The notes beneath the pieces are model-generated. The model saw nothing but the letters and a program-made list of their open reading frames with translations. It ran no database searches and was not told the DNA's origin. The position numbers and the translations under genes are program-made. From Saprospiraceae bacterium (lineage in GTDB: Bacteria > Bacteroidota > Bacteroidia > Chitinophagales > Saprospiraceae), in assembly GCA_020628645.1 (NCBI GenBank), contig JAHDES010000005.1, positions 62,001 through 126,000 of the forward strand: DNA of 64,000 bases, given 5' to 3'. The number at the start of each line of letters is the position of its first letter. Positions within the stretch are counted from its first letter, which is position 1. Positions 28,264-35,404 of this stretch are shown here, piece by piece.

Positions 28264-29118
28264 ATGAGCAATAATAAAGACTACAAAAAGGCAGATTTAC
28301 TCTGGGATGTCAAGTACTTCTTTAGTACTTACTTTTTTGGCTATCCACTTGAAATTTGGGGGATGCTCAAGCATTTTTTTGTTAAAAAACAATCACCACA
28401 AAAGAAATTTGCCATATTTTCAACGGGTAGATCAGGAAGCACACTTCTAGTAAGTTTGCTCAATTCCAATGGAAATGTTCATTGTGATGGAGAAATTTTG
28501 AAACATCGGTATCTTGCTCCTTTTAAAATGCTCAATCGTTTTGCTAATCAATCCACAAAACCAATTTATGGATTTAAACTTTTAACACATCATATCAAAG
28601 ATGTACAACTTTCGGGCAAACGAAATGGGGTACAATTTATGCAAGATTTAATTCGAGAAGGGTATCAAATTATTTATCTCGAACGAAAACACCGTTTAAA
28701 TCAATCTCTTTCTATGATGTATGCTATTTTTAGAAATGATTGGCATAAAAAGGAAGAAAAGAAATCTCAAAATGGAAAACTAAATGTTGATCTTGGAGCT
28801 TTAGATTGGTGGATGAATGGATTTGATGAATTGAATGCTTATGAAAAAGAATTATTACAGCATTTGCCGCATGTTCATTTGGTGTATGAAGAAGATTTAG
28901 CGGATCATCGTAAACACAAAGAAACGATGGCTCGGGTTTGTGATTTTTTACAAATTGAACCCATTCAAGCTAAAACGAAGTTAAGAAAAATTACTCCTAA
29001 AAATTATAATTCATTTATTTCCAATACAAAAGCACTTATTGCTCATTTAACAGGTACAAAATATGAACATTACCTAAAAGAACAATTAGCTTATGTGGAG
29101 GATTTATCTAAAGTATAA
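28264..29118 (+). CDS. Sulfotransferase family protein
   Basis: 284 residues. The 5'-phosphosulfate loop is clear near residue 53: FAIFSTGRSGSTLLVSLLNS, the PAPS-binding signature of sulfotransferases. A second region, IIYLERKHRLNQSLSMMYA, corresponds to the 3'-phosphate-binding Arg/Ser stretch. The protein starts with a hydrophobic or membrane-associated segment (YFFSTYFFGYPLEIWGMLKHFF). Within a polysaccharide operon the likely role is transfer of sulfate from PAPS to a glycan, giving an anionic sulfated surface polysaccharide; the acceptor is not known. PAPS synthesis genes are not in this window. Confidence 0.85.
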   Translation: MSNNKDYKKADLLWDVKYFFSTYFFGYPLEIWGMLKHFFVKKQSPQKKFAIFSTGRSGSTLLVSLLNSNGNVHCDGEILKHRYLAPFKMLNRFANQSTKPIYGFKLLTHHIKDVQLSGKRNGVQFMQDLIREGYQIIYLERKHRLNQSLSMMYAIFRNDWHKKEEKKSQNGKLNVDLGALDWWMNGFDELNAYEKELLQHLPHVHLVYEEDLADHRKHKETMARVCDFLQIEPIQAKTKLRKITPKNYNSFISNTKALIAHLTGTKYEHYLKEQLAYVEDLSKV

Positions 29119-29126
29119 CTCAACTT

Positions 29127-29237
29127 ATGAAGTCATCGGATGAATTAACCACCCAAGAAAAATTAATGGAAATGGCTGCGCTTGCAGTTTGTATCCTAAT
29201 TTTACTTGGTTTTTTTCTAAAGGTTATGTTCTTCTAA
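29127..29237 (+). CDS. 36-residue single-pass membrane peptide
   Basis: ATG at 29127 and stop at 29235-29237, 8 bp after the sulfotransferase gene and 31 bp before the ligase-like gene. The peptide has a polar N-terminus (MKSSDELTTQEKLMEMAA) and one strongly hydrophobic segment (ALAVCILILLGFFLKVMFF), the layout of a small inner-membrane protein. It tightly fills a spacer inside the operon. Function unknown. Support is positional and compositional only. Confidence 0.5.
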   Translation: MKSSDELTTQEKLMEMAALAVCILILLGFFLKVMFF

Positions 29238-29268
29238 CTCAGCATCTATAAAAATAAGATCCCATTAA

Positions 29269-30783
29269 TTGCAAACCTTAATCCATACATATCAAGCTTC
29301 TTTAGATTGGCTCTATCGTCAGTTCTTTATACAAAAACTGAATACGCCTTTAGGATATGTTTTCATTGCTACGATTAGTTTAGCTTTAGGATTAGGTTTG
29401 GCGATGGTAGGCCTGAAAATGGGGATTATTGTTTTGGCGGGAATTTTAGCTATACCTGTTGTGATTGCTTGTTTTATCAGTCAGCAGTTTGGTTTAGCAA
29501 TTTGTTTGGTGATTGCCTTTCTCATTCAATTTATCAATAAATTTGGAAATTATCCCGCTGGTTTGGCATTAGATGGCTTAGTCTTTTTCATGTTTTTTGC
29601 AGTATTTGTCAAACAAATATGGGAACGTGACTGGAGTTTCGCCAATCATTGGATTTCAGGAATTATTTTAATTTGGGTAGCTTATAGTGTAATGCAGGTC
29701 CTAAATCCTGCGGCGGCTTCTCGGATGGCATGGGTTTTTACAGTGCGTAGTTTAGCGGGTTTAATTATATTGTATTTTGTAGCTTGTTATGCTTTCAAGA
29801 GTTTGGCACGAATAAAATGGATGCTCAAATTCATTATTTTTCTGGCCTTATTGTCAGCTTTATATGGATTAAAACAAGAATTTATAGGTTTTTCACAAGC
29901 GGAATTAAACTGGTTGTATGCCGATGAAGAACGCTTTCAGTTGATCGTACAATGGAATCGGTTTCGGGTGTTTTCGCTCTTTTCTGATCCCACCACCTTT
30001 GGGATTGTTATGGCGTATTGCAGTGTGTTTTGTATTGTACTAGCTACAGGATCATTTAAAATCTATCAGCGAATAGCTTTAATAGTTGGAGCAATTTTGA
30101 TGATAATGTCGATGGGCTATGGAGGTTCGCGTACACCTGTATTATTAGTACCAGCAGGTTTGGTAATGTTTGTTCTTTTAACCATGAAAAAAGAAGTCTT
30201 GATTGGAGCAGGAATATTTTTCGTTTTGGGAACTGCAGTGATGATGAAAGGCTCATCTAATCCTGTATTATTTCGGATACAATCTGCTTTTAAACCAACT
30301 GAAGATGCTTCTGTACAAGTACGTTTAGATAATCAAAAAAAGATACAACCTTTCTTACAATCACATCCTTTTGGAGGAGGTTTAGGAAGATGTGGGGTTT
30401 GGGGCAAACGCTTTTCTCCACATGATTGGTTGGCCTCTTTTGCACACGATAGTGGATTTGTACGTATCGCTGTAGAAATGGGATGGGTAGGATTAATTCT
30501 CTACATGGTATTTCTTTTTAAAATATTGCAAACAGGAATCTATTATTACTTTAGGGTGCGAAATCCTGAAATAAAAACCCTCTATCTTGCCTTAACCTGT
30601 CTCATGTTTATCTTGATGGTAGCGAGTTATCCCCAAGAAGCTATTGTATTATTACCTAATAGTATCATTTTTTATATTTGTTTGGCAGCTATTGTCCGAC
30701 TAAAAGATTTTGATGATCCTGACCCTGTTCTTTCTCCTTCACCTGCTCAATCGAGAGAAATTTTGCAAATGTCTAACAAATAA
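29269..30783 (+). CDS. O-antigen polymerase / ligase-like membrane protein (Wzy or WaaL family)
   Basis: 504 residues with about 11-12 membrane segments and one long periplasmic loop (about 330-400) carrying QSHPFGGGLGRCGVWG and HDSGFVRIAVEMGWVG, the loop type found in O-antigen ligase/polymerase (Wzy_C) proteins. It would link repeat units into a chain, or attach the chain to a carrier, on the periplasmic side. The start used is a TTG at 29269; the first in-frame ATG would remove about 46 residues including the first membrane segment. Last gene of the polysaccharide operon before the DUF4157 gene. Confidence 0.85.
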   Translation: MQTLIHTYQASLDWLYRQFFIQKLNTPLGYVFIATISLALGLGLAMVGLKMGIIVLAGILAIPVVIACFISQQFGLAICLVIAFLIQFINKFGNYPAGLALDGLVFFMFFAVFVKQIWERDWSFANHWISGIILIWVAYSVMQVLNPAAASRMAWVFTVRSLAGLIILYFVACYAFKSLARIKWMLKFIIFLALLSALYGLKQEFIGFSQAELNWLYADEERFQLIVQWNRFRVFSLFSDPTTFGIVMAYCSVFCIVLATGSFKIYQRIALIVGAILMIMSMGYGGSRTPVLLVPAGLVMFVLLTMKKEVLIGAGIFFVLGTAVMMKGSSNPVLFRIQSAFKPTEDASVQVRLDNQKKIQPFLQSHPFGGGLGRCGVWGKRFSPHDWLASFAHDSGFVRIAVEMGWVGLILYMVFLFKILQTGIYYYFRVRNPEIKTLYLALTCLMFILMVASYPQEAIVLLPNSIIFYICLAAIVRLKDFDDPDPVLSPSPAQSREILQMSNK

Positions 30784-30790
30784 TTATTTT

Positions 30791-30804
30791 TATAACTAGT
30801 TATA
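30791..30804. promoter_or_regulatory. Perfect 14-bp palindrome TATAACTAGTTATA
   Basis: Directly after the ligase-like gene; the first of three inverted repeats in the 114-bp spacer before the DUF4157 gene. Fits a dimeric repressor operator or a remnant element; no protein known. Confidence 0.4.
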
Positions 30805-30813
30805 GTTAAAATA

Positions 30814-30848
30814 AGATAAAATGCATTGTGATTCATGCTATTTTATCT
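30814..30848. promoter_or_regulatory. 13-bp inverted repeat before the DUF4157 gene
   Basis: AGATAAAATGCAT pairs with ATGC-T-ATTTTATCT (one bulged T) around an 8-base loop. No terminal T-run beyond the arm, so its role as a terminator for the preceding gene is uncertain. Confidence 0.5.
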
Positions 30849-30857
30849 GTCAATATG

Positions 30858-30878
30858 ATATTGGTTTATTACCAATAT
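30858..30878. promoter_or_regulatory. 8-bp hairpin just before the DUF4157 start codon
   Basis: ATATTGGT and ACCAATAT with a 5-base loop, ending 19 bases before the ATG at 30898. It may be an operator or control translation. Confidence 0.45.
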
Positions 30879-30897
30879 TATCCTAAATAAACCCAAA

Positions 30898-32373
30898 ATG
30901 AAAGTTAATAGACCCAAAGAAAGTACTCCCTCCAATTCTCATTCTACTAATCCTTTTTTTTCTAAAAAATCACAAGAACCTTTTTTTAGCCAGCATCCTA
31001 AATTGGTTGAACGTCAGTTGAACCAAACCGAAGGAAAAGGGCAGTCCTTGCCAGATGATGTAAAGTCAACTATGGGTAATGCATTTAATACTGATTTCAG
31101 TTCTGTAAAAATTCATACGGACCAAACAGCAATTCAACTCACTAAAAAACTAGGAGCAAAAGCTTTTACTAGAGGGAAGGATATTTATTTTAATAAAGGA
31201 GAATATCAAACTTCGACTAATCAAGGTAAAAAATTGCTTGCCCATGAATTAACACATGTCGTTCAACAAAAAGGCAGTCATCAATTAATTAATCGACAAG
31301 AAGCAGATGAACGACAAAGACCTTCAAGAGAAGAACTTCAAGAATTAAATGATGCCTTCGATCAGGCTATGGGAAATACGGGAAGTAGAAGAATTCAACA
31401 TTTACAGGCACAACAGGATTATTTTAGACAATTGCTGCAACTAGTTCAAGAGCGATACCCTATTGAAAATAGACGACTTCTTATGGATCAATTCAGCCTT
31501 CTTCAGTTTGACGCTGAAAGTGATCTTATGAAAACAGTTAATAGAAATGCCCTTCGCATCCATGTTACACCTGTAAGTATTGAAATGGAAATAAATCTTG
31601 AAGTATATTTTGCAAATGGTGATACAGCTGATTATGCTACACTTGCCCGTAATCTTAGAATAGGACTTAGTCGAATTTGGGGAAGAAGATTATCAAGACT
31701 ACCTTCATTAGTTAGTAATAGAAGTTTTCAGCTGATTCCAAATATTCGTTTGAGTCATTCATCAGAAACAAGTGATGATGCCTTTCAAATCTTAGTCTCT
31801 CCATCAAGAAATAGAGCGGAAACGATTAATAACGTGATGAATATTGCACCTAGTGATATAAATAATCCTGACACTTTAGGACACGAGTCACTACATTTGT
31901 TAGGACTTGCAGATCGTTACGTAGATTTATTAAATAACGAAACTGGAGAGGTGCAATCTGCTTCAGCTAGAGGAATTGGTCCTGTAGAAGCTCACAATAA
32001 TAGAAGGTCTGGAAGAACCTCTAATTCAACTGGAGTAACTCGTGATGATCCTTTAGATATGGGTACAGGGGCTATACTACATGAAGATTTGGATAGTGTA
32101 TTTGCTAATGTAGGCATTTATGAACAGGTCATCATGAGTAATCTTACTCCTGAACAAAATGTACTCATTAGAAGAATGGGTAGAGGGTACATAAGATCAA
32201 TACCTGAATTAACCGAGGAAGCGAATACTTCAAGACATTTATATCCAAATTTGGAGCATTACCAAATCATGAGACGACTGATTAATGATCGAATAAGAAG
32301 AATTGAAGTAGAGTTATCTTCCATATCTGATCGGGAACAACTTAGAGAAGATACAGCTTTTGATGTTGATTAA
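30898..32373 (+). CDS. DUF4157 protein with second metzincin-like HExxHxxGxxD motif (possible eCIS-type effector)
   Basis: 491 residues, no signal peptide. Residues about 49-125 are a textbook DUF4157 domain (LPDDVKSTMGNAFNTDFSSV, DIYFNKGEY, then LLAHELTHVVQQKG with HELTH at 116-120). This domain is often attached to cargo of extracellular contractile injection systems (eCIS) and other toxins. A second zinc motif lies at 329-339: HESLHLLGLAD, which fits HExxHxxGxxD of metzincin-type proteases, followed about 45 residues later by DPLDMGTGAI, a possible Met-turn. So it may be a leader domain plus a protease or toxin domain. No eCIS structural gene is in this window. Upstream are three palindromes. 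Confidence 0.8.
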   Translation: MKVNRPKESTPSNSHSTNPFFSKKSQEPFFSQHPKLVERQLNQTEGKGQSLPDDVKSTMGNAFNTDFSSVKIHTDQTAIQLTKKLGAKAFTRGKDIYFNKGEYQTSTNQGKKLLAHELTHVVQQKGSHQLINRQEADERQRPSREELQELNDAFDQAMGNTGSRRIQHLQAQQDYFRQLLQLVQERYPIENRRLLMDQFSLLQFDAESDLMKTVNRNALRIHVTPVSIEMEINLEVYFANGDTADYATLARNLRIGLSRIWGRRLSRLPSLVSNRSFQLIPNIRLSHSSETSDDAFQILVSPSRNRAETINNVMNIAPSDINNPDTLGHESLHLLGLADRYVDLLNNETGEVQSASARGIGPVEAHNNRRSGRTSNSTGVTRDDPLDMGTGAILHEDLDSVFANVGIYEQVIMSNLTPEQNVLIRRMGRGYIRSIPELTEEANTSRHLYPNLEHYQIMRRLINDRIRRIEVELSSISDREQLREDTAFDVD

Positions 32374-32789
32374 TACATTGTAATCTAAATTAGTTTAAGT
32401 TTTATGATTACCCCAAGGGAAGATGTTCCCTTGAAATTTAGGATGTTATAATTGGGGTAGACCATATTGAAGTTGAAAATTATTTTGATTACAAAGTACT
32501 AAAATGTTGAAATTTAAGCAATAATTCAAAATAACACGTATTCTATTTGTTGAATTTTTTAAGTTTTACTACTGCTTGGTTCATTTTTCTTAGTGATAGC
32601 GTAAAAAACGTTATCTTCTTTCAAATAAAGTCTATTTTACTAATAATCTAATTTAAGCCTATTATCTTTGATGCGTTTACCGATTTAGTAAAAATCTATT
32701 GTTTAAAACATAATTATTTTAAGTACGATATAACACGTCCGCCCGATGTAAACCATCATCTATTTTTTATCGTATTATTTGTGTCTTTT
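32374..32789. other. 416-bp intergenic region after the DUF4157 gene
   Basis: Contains two mutually exclusive hairpins at 32409-32459 (listed separately). The rest is AT-rich, with no gene and no clear promoter recognised. Confidence 0.5.
32409..32459 (+). terminator. Overlapping alternative hairpins after the DUF4157 gene
   Basis: CAAGGGAA (32414) pairs with TTCCCTTG (32426) with a 4-base loop, and TACCCCAA (32409) can instead pair with TTGGGGTA (32452). The two stems share the bases 32414-32416, so only one full stem can form at a time. There is no long T-run; termination is plausible but unproven. Confidence 0.45.
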
Positions 32790-33392
32790 ATGAAAAATAT
32801 TTTGTCTTTTGGAATAGTATTTATACTTCTATTTATCGCATGTACAGATAATAAAGAAGCTCTTTATATCCAACCTACCCAAACCGAAGAGGGCATCATG
32901 GCTGTTATCGAGATACCCGCTGGAACAAATCATAAGATAGAATATAATCCTCAAACTAAGCAATTTGAAAATGATACCCTTGATGGAGCAATTCGTGTGA
33001 TTGATTTTTTACCTTATCCCGGTAATTATGGCTTCATTCCATCTACAAAAATGGATGAGGATCGAGGCGGCGACGGCGACGCTTTAGACGTTTTAGTGAT
33101 TGGAGAGAGTTTACCTACAGGAACTAGTGTTGCCACACGTCCTATAGGAGTACTCTTATTAAAAGACCGAGGAGAGATTGATTCCAAGATAATAGCCCTT
33201 CCTGCCGATTCTAGTAAATGTATTGTAAAAGCAGCAAATTATGAGGATTTTTATATCAAATACAATGCAGCGCATCATATCATTCAAGAGTGGTTTATGA
33301 ATTATAAAGGATTGGGACGAATGGAATTAGTAGGCTGGAGAGATGAACAATATGCACTTTCGGAGATTGCAAAGTGGTCGAAAAAAGATTGA
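32790..33392 (+). CDS. ppa: Family I inorganic pyrophosphatase, lipoprotein form
   Basis: 200 residues from ATG 32790 (an in-frame GTG nine bases upstream is less likely because the ATG begins a clean signal). The N-terminus is a lipoprotein signal ending in LLFIAC|TDNK, so the enzyme is expected to be anchored to a membrane outside the cytoplasm. The catalytic region has YPGNYGFIPSTKM and DGDALDVLV, the Asp-rich signature of family I pyrophosphatases that hydrolyse PPi with Mg2+, and PIGVLLLKDRGEIDSKIIA. Most family I enzymes are cytosolic, so location is the odd feature. Not clearly in an operon. Confidence 0.9.
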   Translation: MKNILSFGIVFILLFIACTDNKEALYIQPTQTEEGIMAVIEIPAGTNHKIEYNPQTKQFENDTLDGAIRVIDFLPYPGNYGFIPSTKMDEDRGGDGDALDVLVIGESLPTGTSVATRPIGVLLLKDRGEIDSKIIALPADSSKCIVKAANYEDFYIKYNAAHHIIQEWFMNYKGLGRMELVGWRDEQYALSEIAKWSKKD

Positions 33393-33521
33393 AAAATAGA
33401 ATTGGTATATTAGTTGTTTTCCTTATAAAGAGAGAAGGTGTTAAGGCTGGTAGTTTAAGTAATTATTTATTCTGTTCAAGACCATTTTTTAACACTTAAA
33501 GATAAGAGTAAGAATCATTGT

Positions 33522-34022
33522 ATGCGGATTATTTTAGAAACAGAACGATTGATATTGCGGATGCCGCACCATTCTGATGCTGAACAATTATTTCAATTGA
33601 ATAGCAACCCTAATGTCATGCGCTTTATAGGAGATGGAAGTATTATGACTCGAAAAGAGTCAGATGCTTACCTTGAAAATGCGATTGCTATAAGTCAAGT
33701 AGATCGAGGCTATTGGTTTGCAGAAAGTAAAGACACAGGAGAATTTGTAGGATGGTATGTACTCAAAAAATTAGATGAAACGACAATGGATGAAATAGGC
33801 TATCGACTCATGGAAGACTATTGGGGGAAAGGTTTGGCAACAGAAGGGATTATCCAAATAGTTGAGTATGCCAAAACAAAATTAGTCTTAAAAGAATTAG
33901 TTGCGGTAGTTCTAGCGGATAATACAGCTTCGAAAAATGTACTTCGAAAAATTGGGATGCAGTATATCGAAGATGCTGAATACTATAATTCAGTGGTAGA
34001 ATTCTATCAAATAAATTTATAA
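33522..34022 (+). CDS. GNAT-family N-acetyltransferase (RimJ/RimL-like)
   Basis: 166 residues, single GNAT domain. It opens with ILETERLILRMPHHSDAEQLF, characteristic of the RimJ/RimL branch, has the beta-4 strand GEFVGWYVLKKL, the acetyl-CoA pyrophosphate loop region YWGKGLATEGI (Q/RxxGxG/A type) and the C-terminal LVAVVLADNTASKNVLRKIGMQYI. Transfers acetyl from acetyl-CoA to an amine such as a protein N-terminus or small molecule; substrate unknown. ATG start; it stands between the pyrophosphatase and the FemAB-like gene without clear operon spacing. Confidence 0.9.
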   Translation: MRIILETERLILRMPHHSDAEQLFQLNSNPNVMRFIGDGSIMTRKESDAYLENAIAISQVDRGYWFAESKDTGEFVGWYVLKKLDETTMDEIGYRLMEDYWGKGLATEGIIQIVEYAKTKLVLKELVAVVLADNTASKNVLRKIGMQYIEDAEYYNSVVEFYQINL

Positions 34023-34143
34023 TAAAATTCACACAAAGCATACAACTTTTACCTATCCATACCTGTTATTGAAACGGACAATCTTCAGAACTGGCAAGAG
34101 TAGGTCACAAATCTAAGTTTTCTGCTTTTTAAGGAATGCATAA

Positions 34144-35400
34144 ATGAACATGATTAAAGAACATCCAATAAAGGAAAATAGAGTACTTTCAGCTTCAGGC
34201 AAAAGTACGATTTCGCCTGATATTGACTATCAACTTTTCTTTTCTGTTCATGATCTGTCTAATGCTTGGGAACAAGCAGCTCCTTCCAATAATATCTTTT
34301 TACAACGAACTTATCTCAAGACAATTGAAAATCATCCACCTGATGAAATGGAGTTTTGTTATCTTATTTTTTATATGAATGCAAAACCCGTAGGTGTATC
34401 TGCTTGTCAAGTGGTTCATTTTAATGCAAAAGATAGTATCAATAGAGATCGAGATGAAAAAGATGTAAAACCTACTTTTTGGACAACTATTTGGCGATAT
34501 TTTAGAGATGGGTTTGCCAAAAAAATGGATTCTACACTCTTGATTTGTGGTAATATGCTTCTTACAGGAGAGCATGGTTTTTATTTTTCAGAAGAAATAG
34601 AAAAAGCACAGCAAACAAAATTGATGGATGATGCCTTACTTTTTGCGCAAGGTGAATTTAATAAACGCAAAAAGAAAATTTCAGTTTTTTTTATTAAAGA
34701 ATATCATGAAGAACATCGTTCGCATGCTGAATATTTGAAAGAACGGAAATACAATGAGTTTACTGTTCAGCCTAATATGATTCTCGATATTCGCTCAGAT
34801 TGGAATAGTTATGATGATTATTTAGCAGCTATGACTTCCAAGTACCGAGTACGTGCAAAACGAGCTAAGAAAAAAGGAAAGGAAATTATTCGTAAAGAAT
34901 TGAGCGAGGAAGAAGTGATGGCTCAAACAGATCGCCTATACGAATTGTATGAGAATATCTCAAAAAATGCAAGTTTTAATATGGTGAAATTAAACAAGCA
35001 TTATATTCCCAATCTCAAAAAAAATCTCAAAGATAAATTCAAATTAATAGGCTATTATCTGGAGGATCAACTGGTCGGATATTTTACCACTATTTTAAAT
35101 GGTAACGAATTAGAAGCCCATTTTTTAGGCTTTGAAGAAGATAAAAACCCAAGCCACCAGATTTATTTGAATATGCTTTATGACATTATAAAAGAAGGTT
35201 TTGAACATAAGGTGAGTCATATCGTATTTGCTCGAACAGCACTTGAAATTAAAAGCTCCGTAGGGGCAACAGCACATGAAATGTATTGCTACCTAAAGCA
35301 TAAAAATGCTTTACCCAACTGTTTTTTTATGCCTGTTTATGAATACCTCAAACCTTTAGACCAATGGCAGCCTCGCCAACCTTTCAAAACCAATTCATAG
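34144..35400 (+). CDS. FemAB / peptidogalycan-type GNAT-fold protein
   Basis: 418 residues. The C-terminal half has the GNAT-like fold of the FemAB_like (peptidogalycan biosynthesis/recognition) family: MTSKYRVRAKRAKKKGKEI, a central LYELYENISKNASFNMVKL, then LIGYYLEDQLVGYFTTILNG and ELEAHFLGFEEDKNPSHQIYLNML. Such proteins are often encoded with polysaccharide or surface-glycan genes and may add an acyl or aminoacyl group. The N-terminal 150 residues form a divergent first lobe. The stop lies 4 bp from the end of the convergent SLBB gene. Exact reaction unknown. Confidence 0.75.
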   Translation: MNMIKEHPIKENRVLSASGKSTISPDIDYQLFFSVHDLSNAWEQAAPSNNIFLQRTYLKTIENHPPDEMEFCYLIFYMNAKPVGVSACQVVHFNAKDSINRDRDEKDVKPTFWTTIWRYFRDGFAKKMDSTLLICGNMLLTGEHGFYFSEEIEKAQQTKLMDDALLFAQGEFNKRKKKISVFFIKEYHEEHRSHAEYLKERKYNEFTVQPNMILDIRSDWNSYDDYLAAMTSKYRVRAKRAKKKGKEIIRKELSEEEVMAQTDRLYELYENISKNASFNMVKLNKHYIPNLKKNLKDKFKLIGYYLEDQLVGYFTTILNGNELEAHFLGFEEDKNPSHQIYLNMLYDIIKEGFEHKVSHIVFARTALEIKSSVGATAHEMYCYLKHKNALPNCFFMPVYEYLKPLDQWQPRQPFKTNS

Positions 35401-35404
35401 AACA

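Noticed and set aside
30898-32373. A complete contractile injection system locus around the DUF4157 gene
   Set aside because: No sheath, tube, baseplate or spike genes are present within the window; only the possible effector can be supported.
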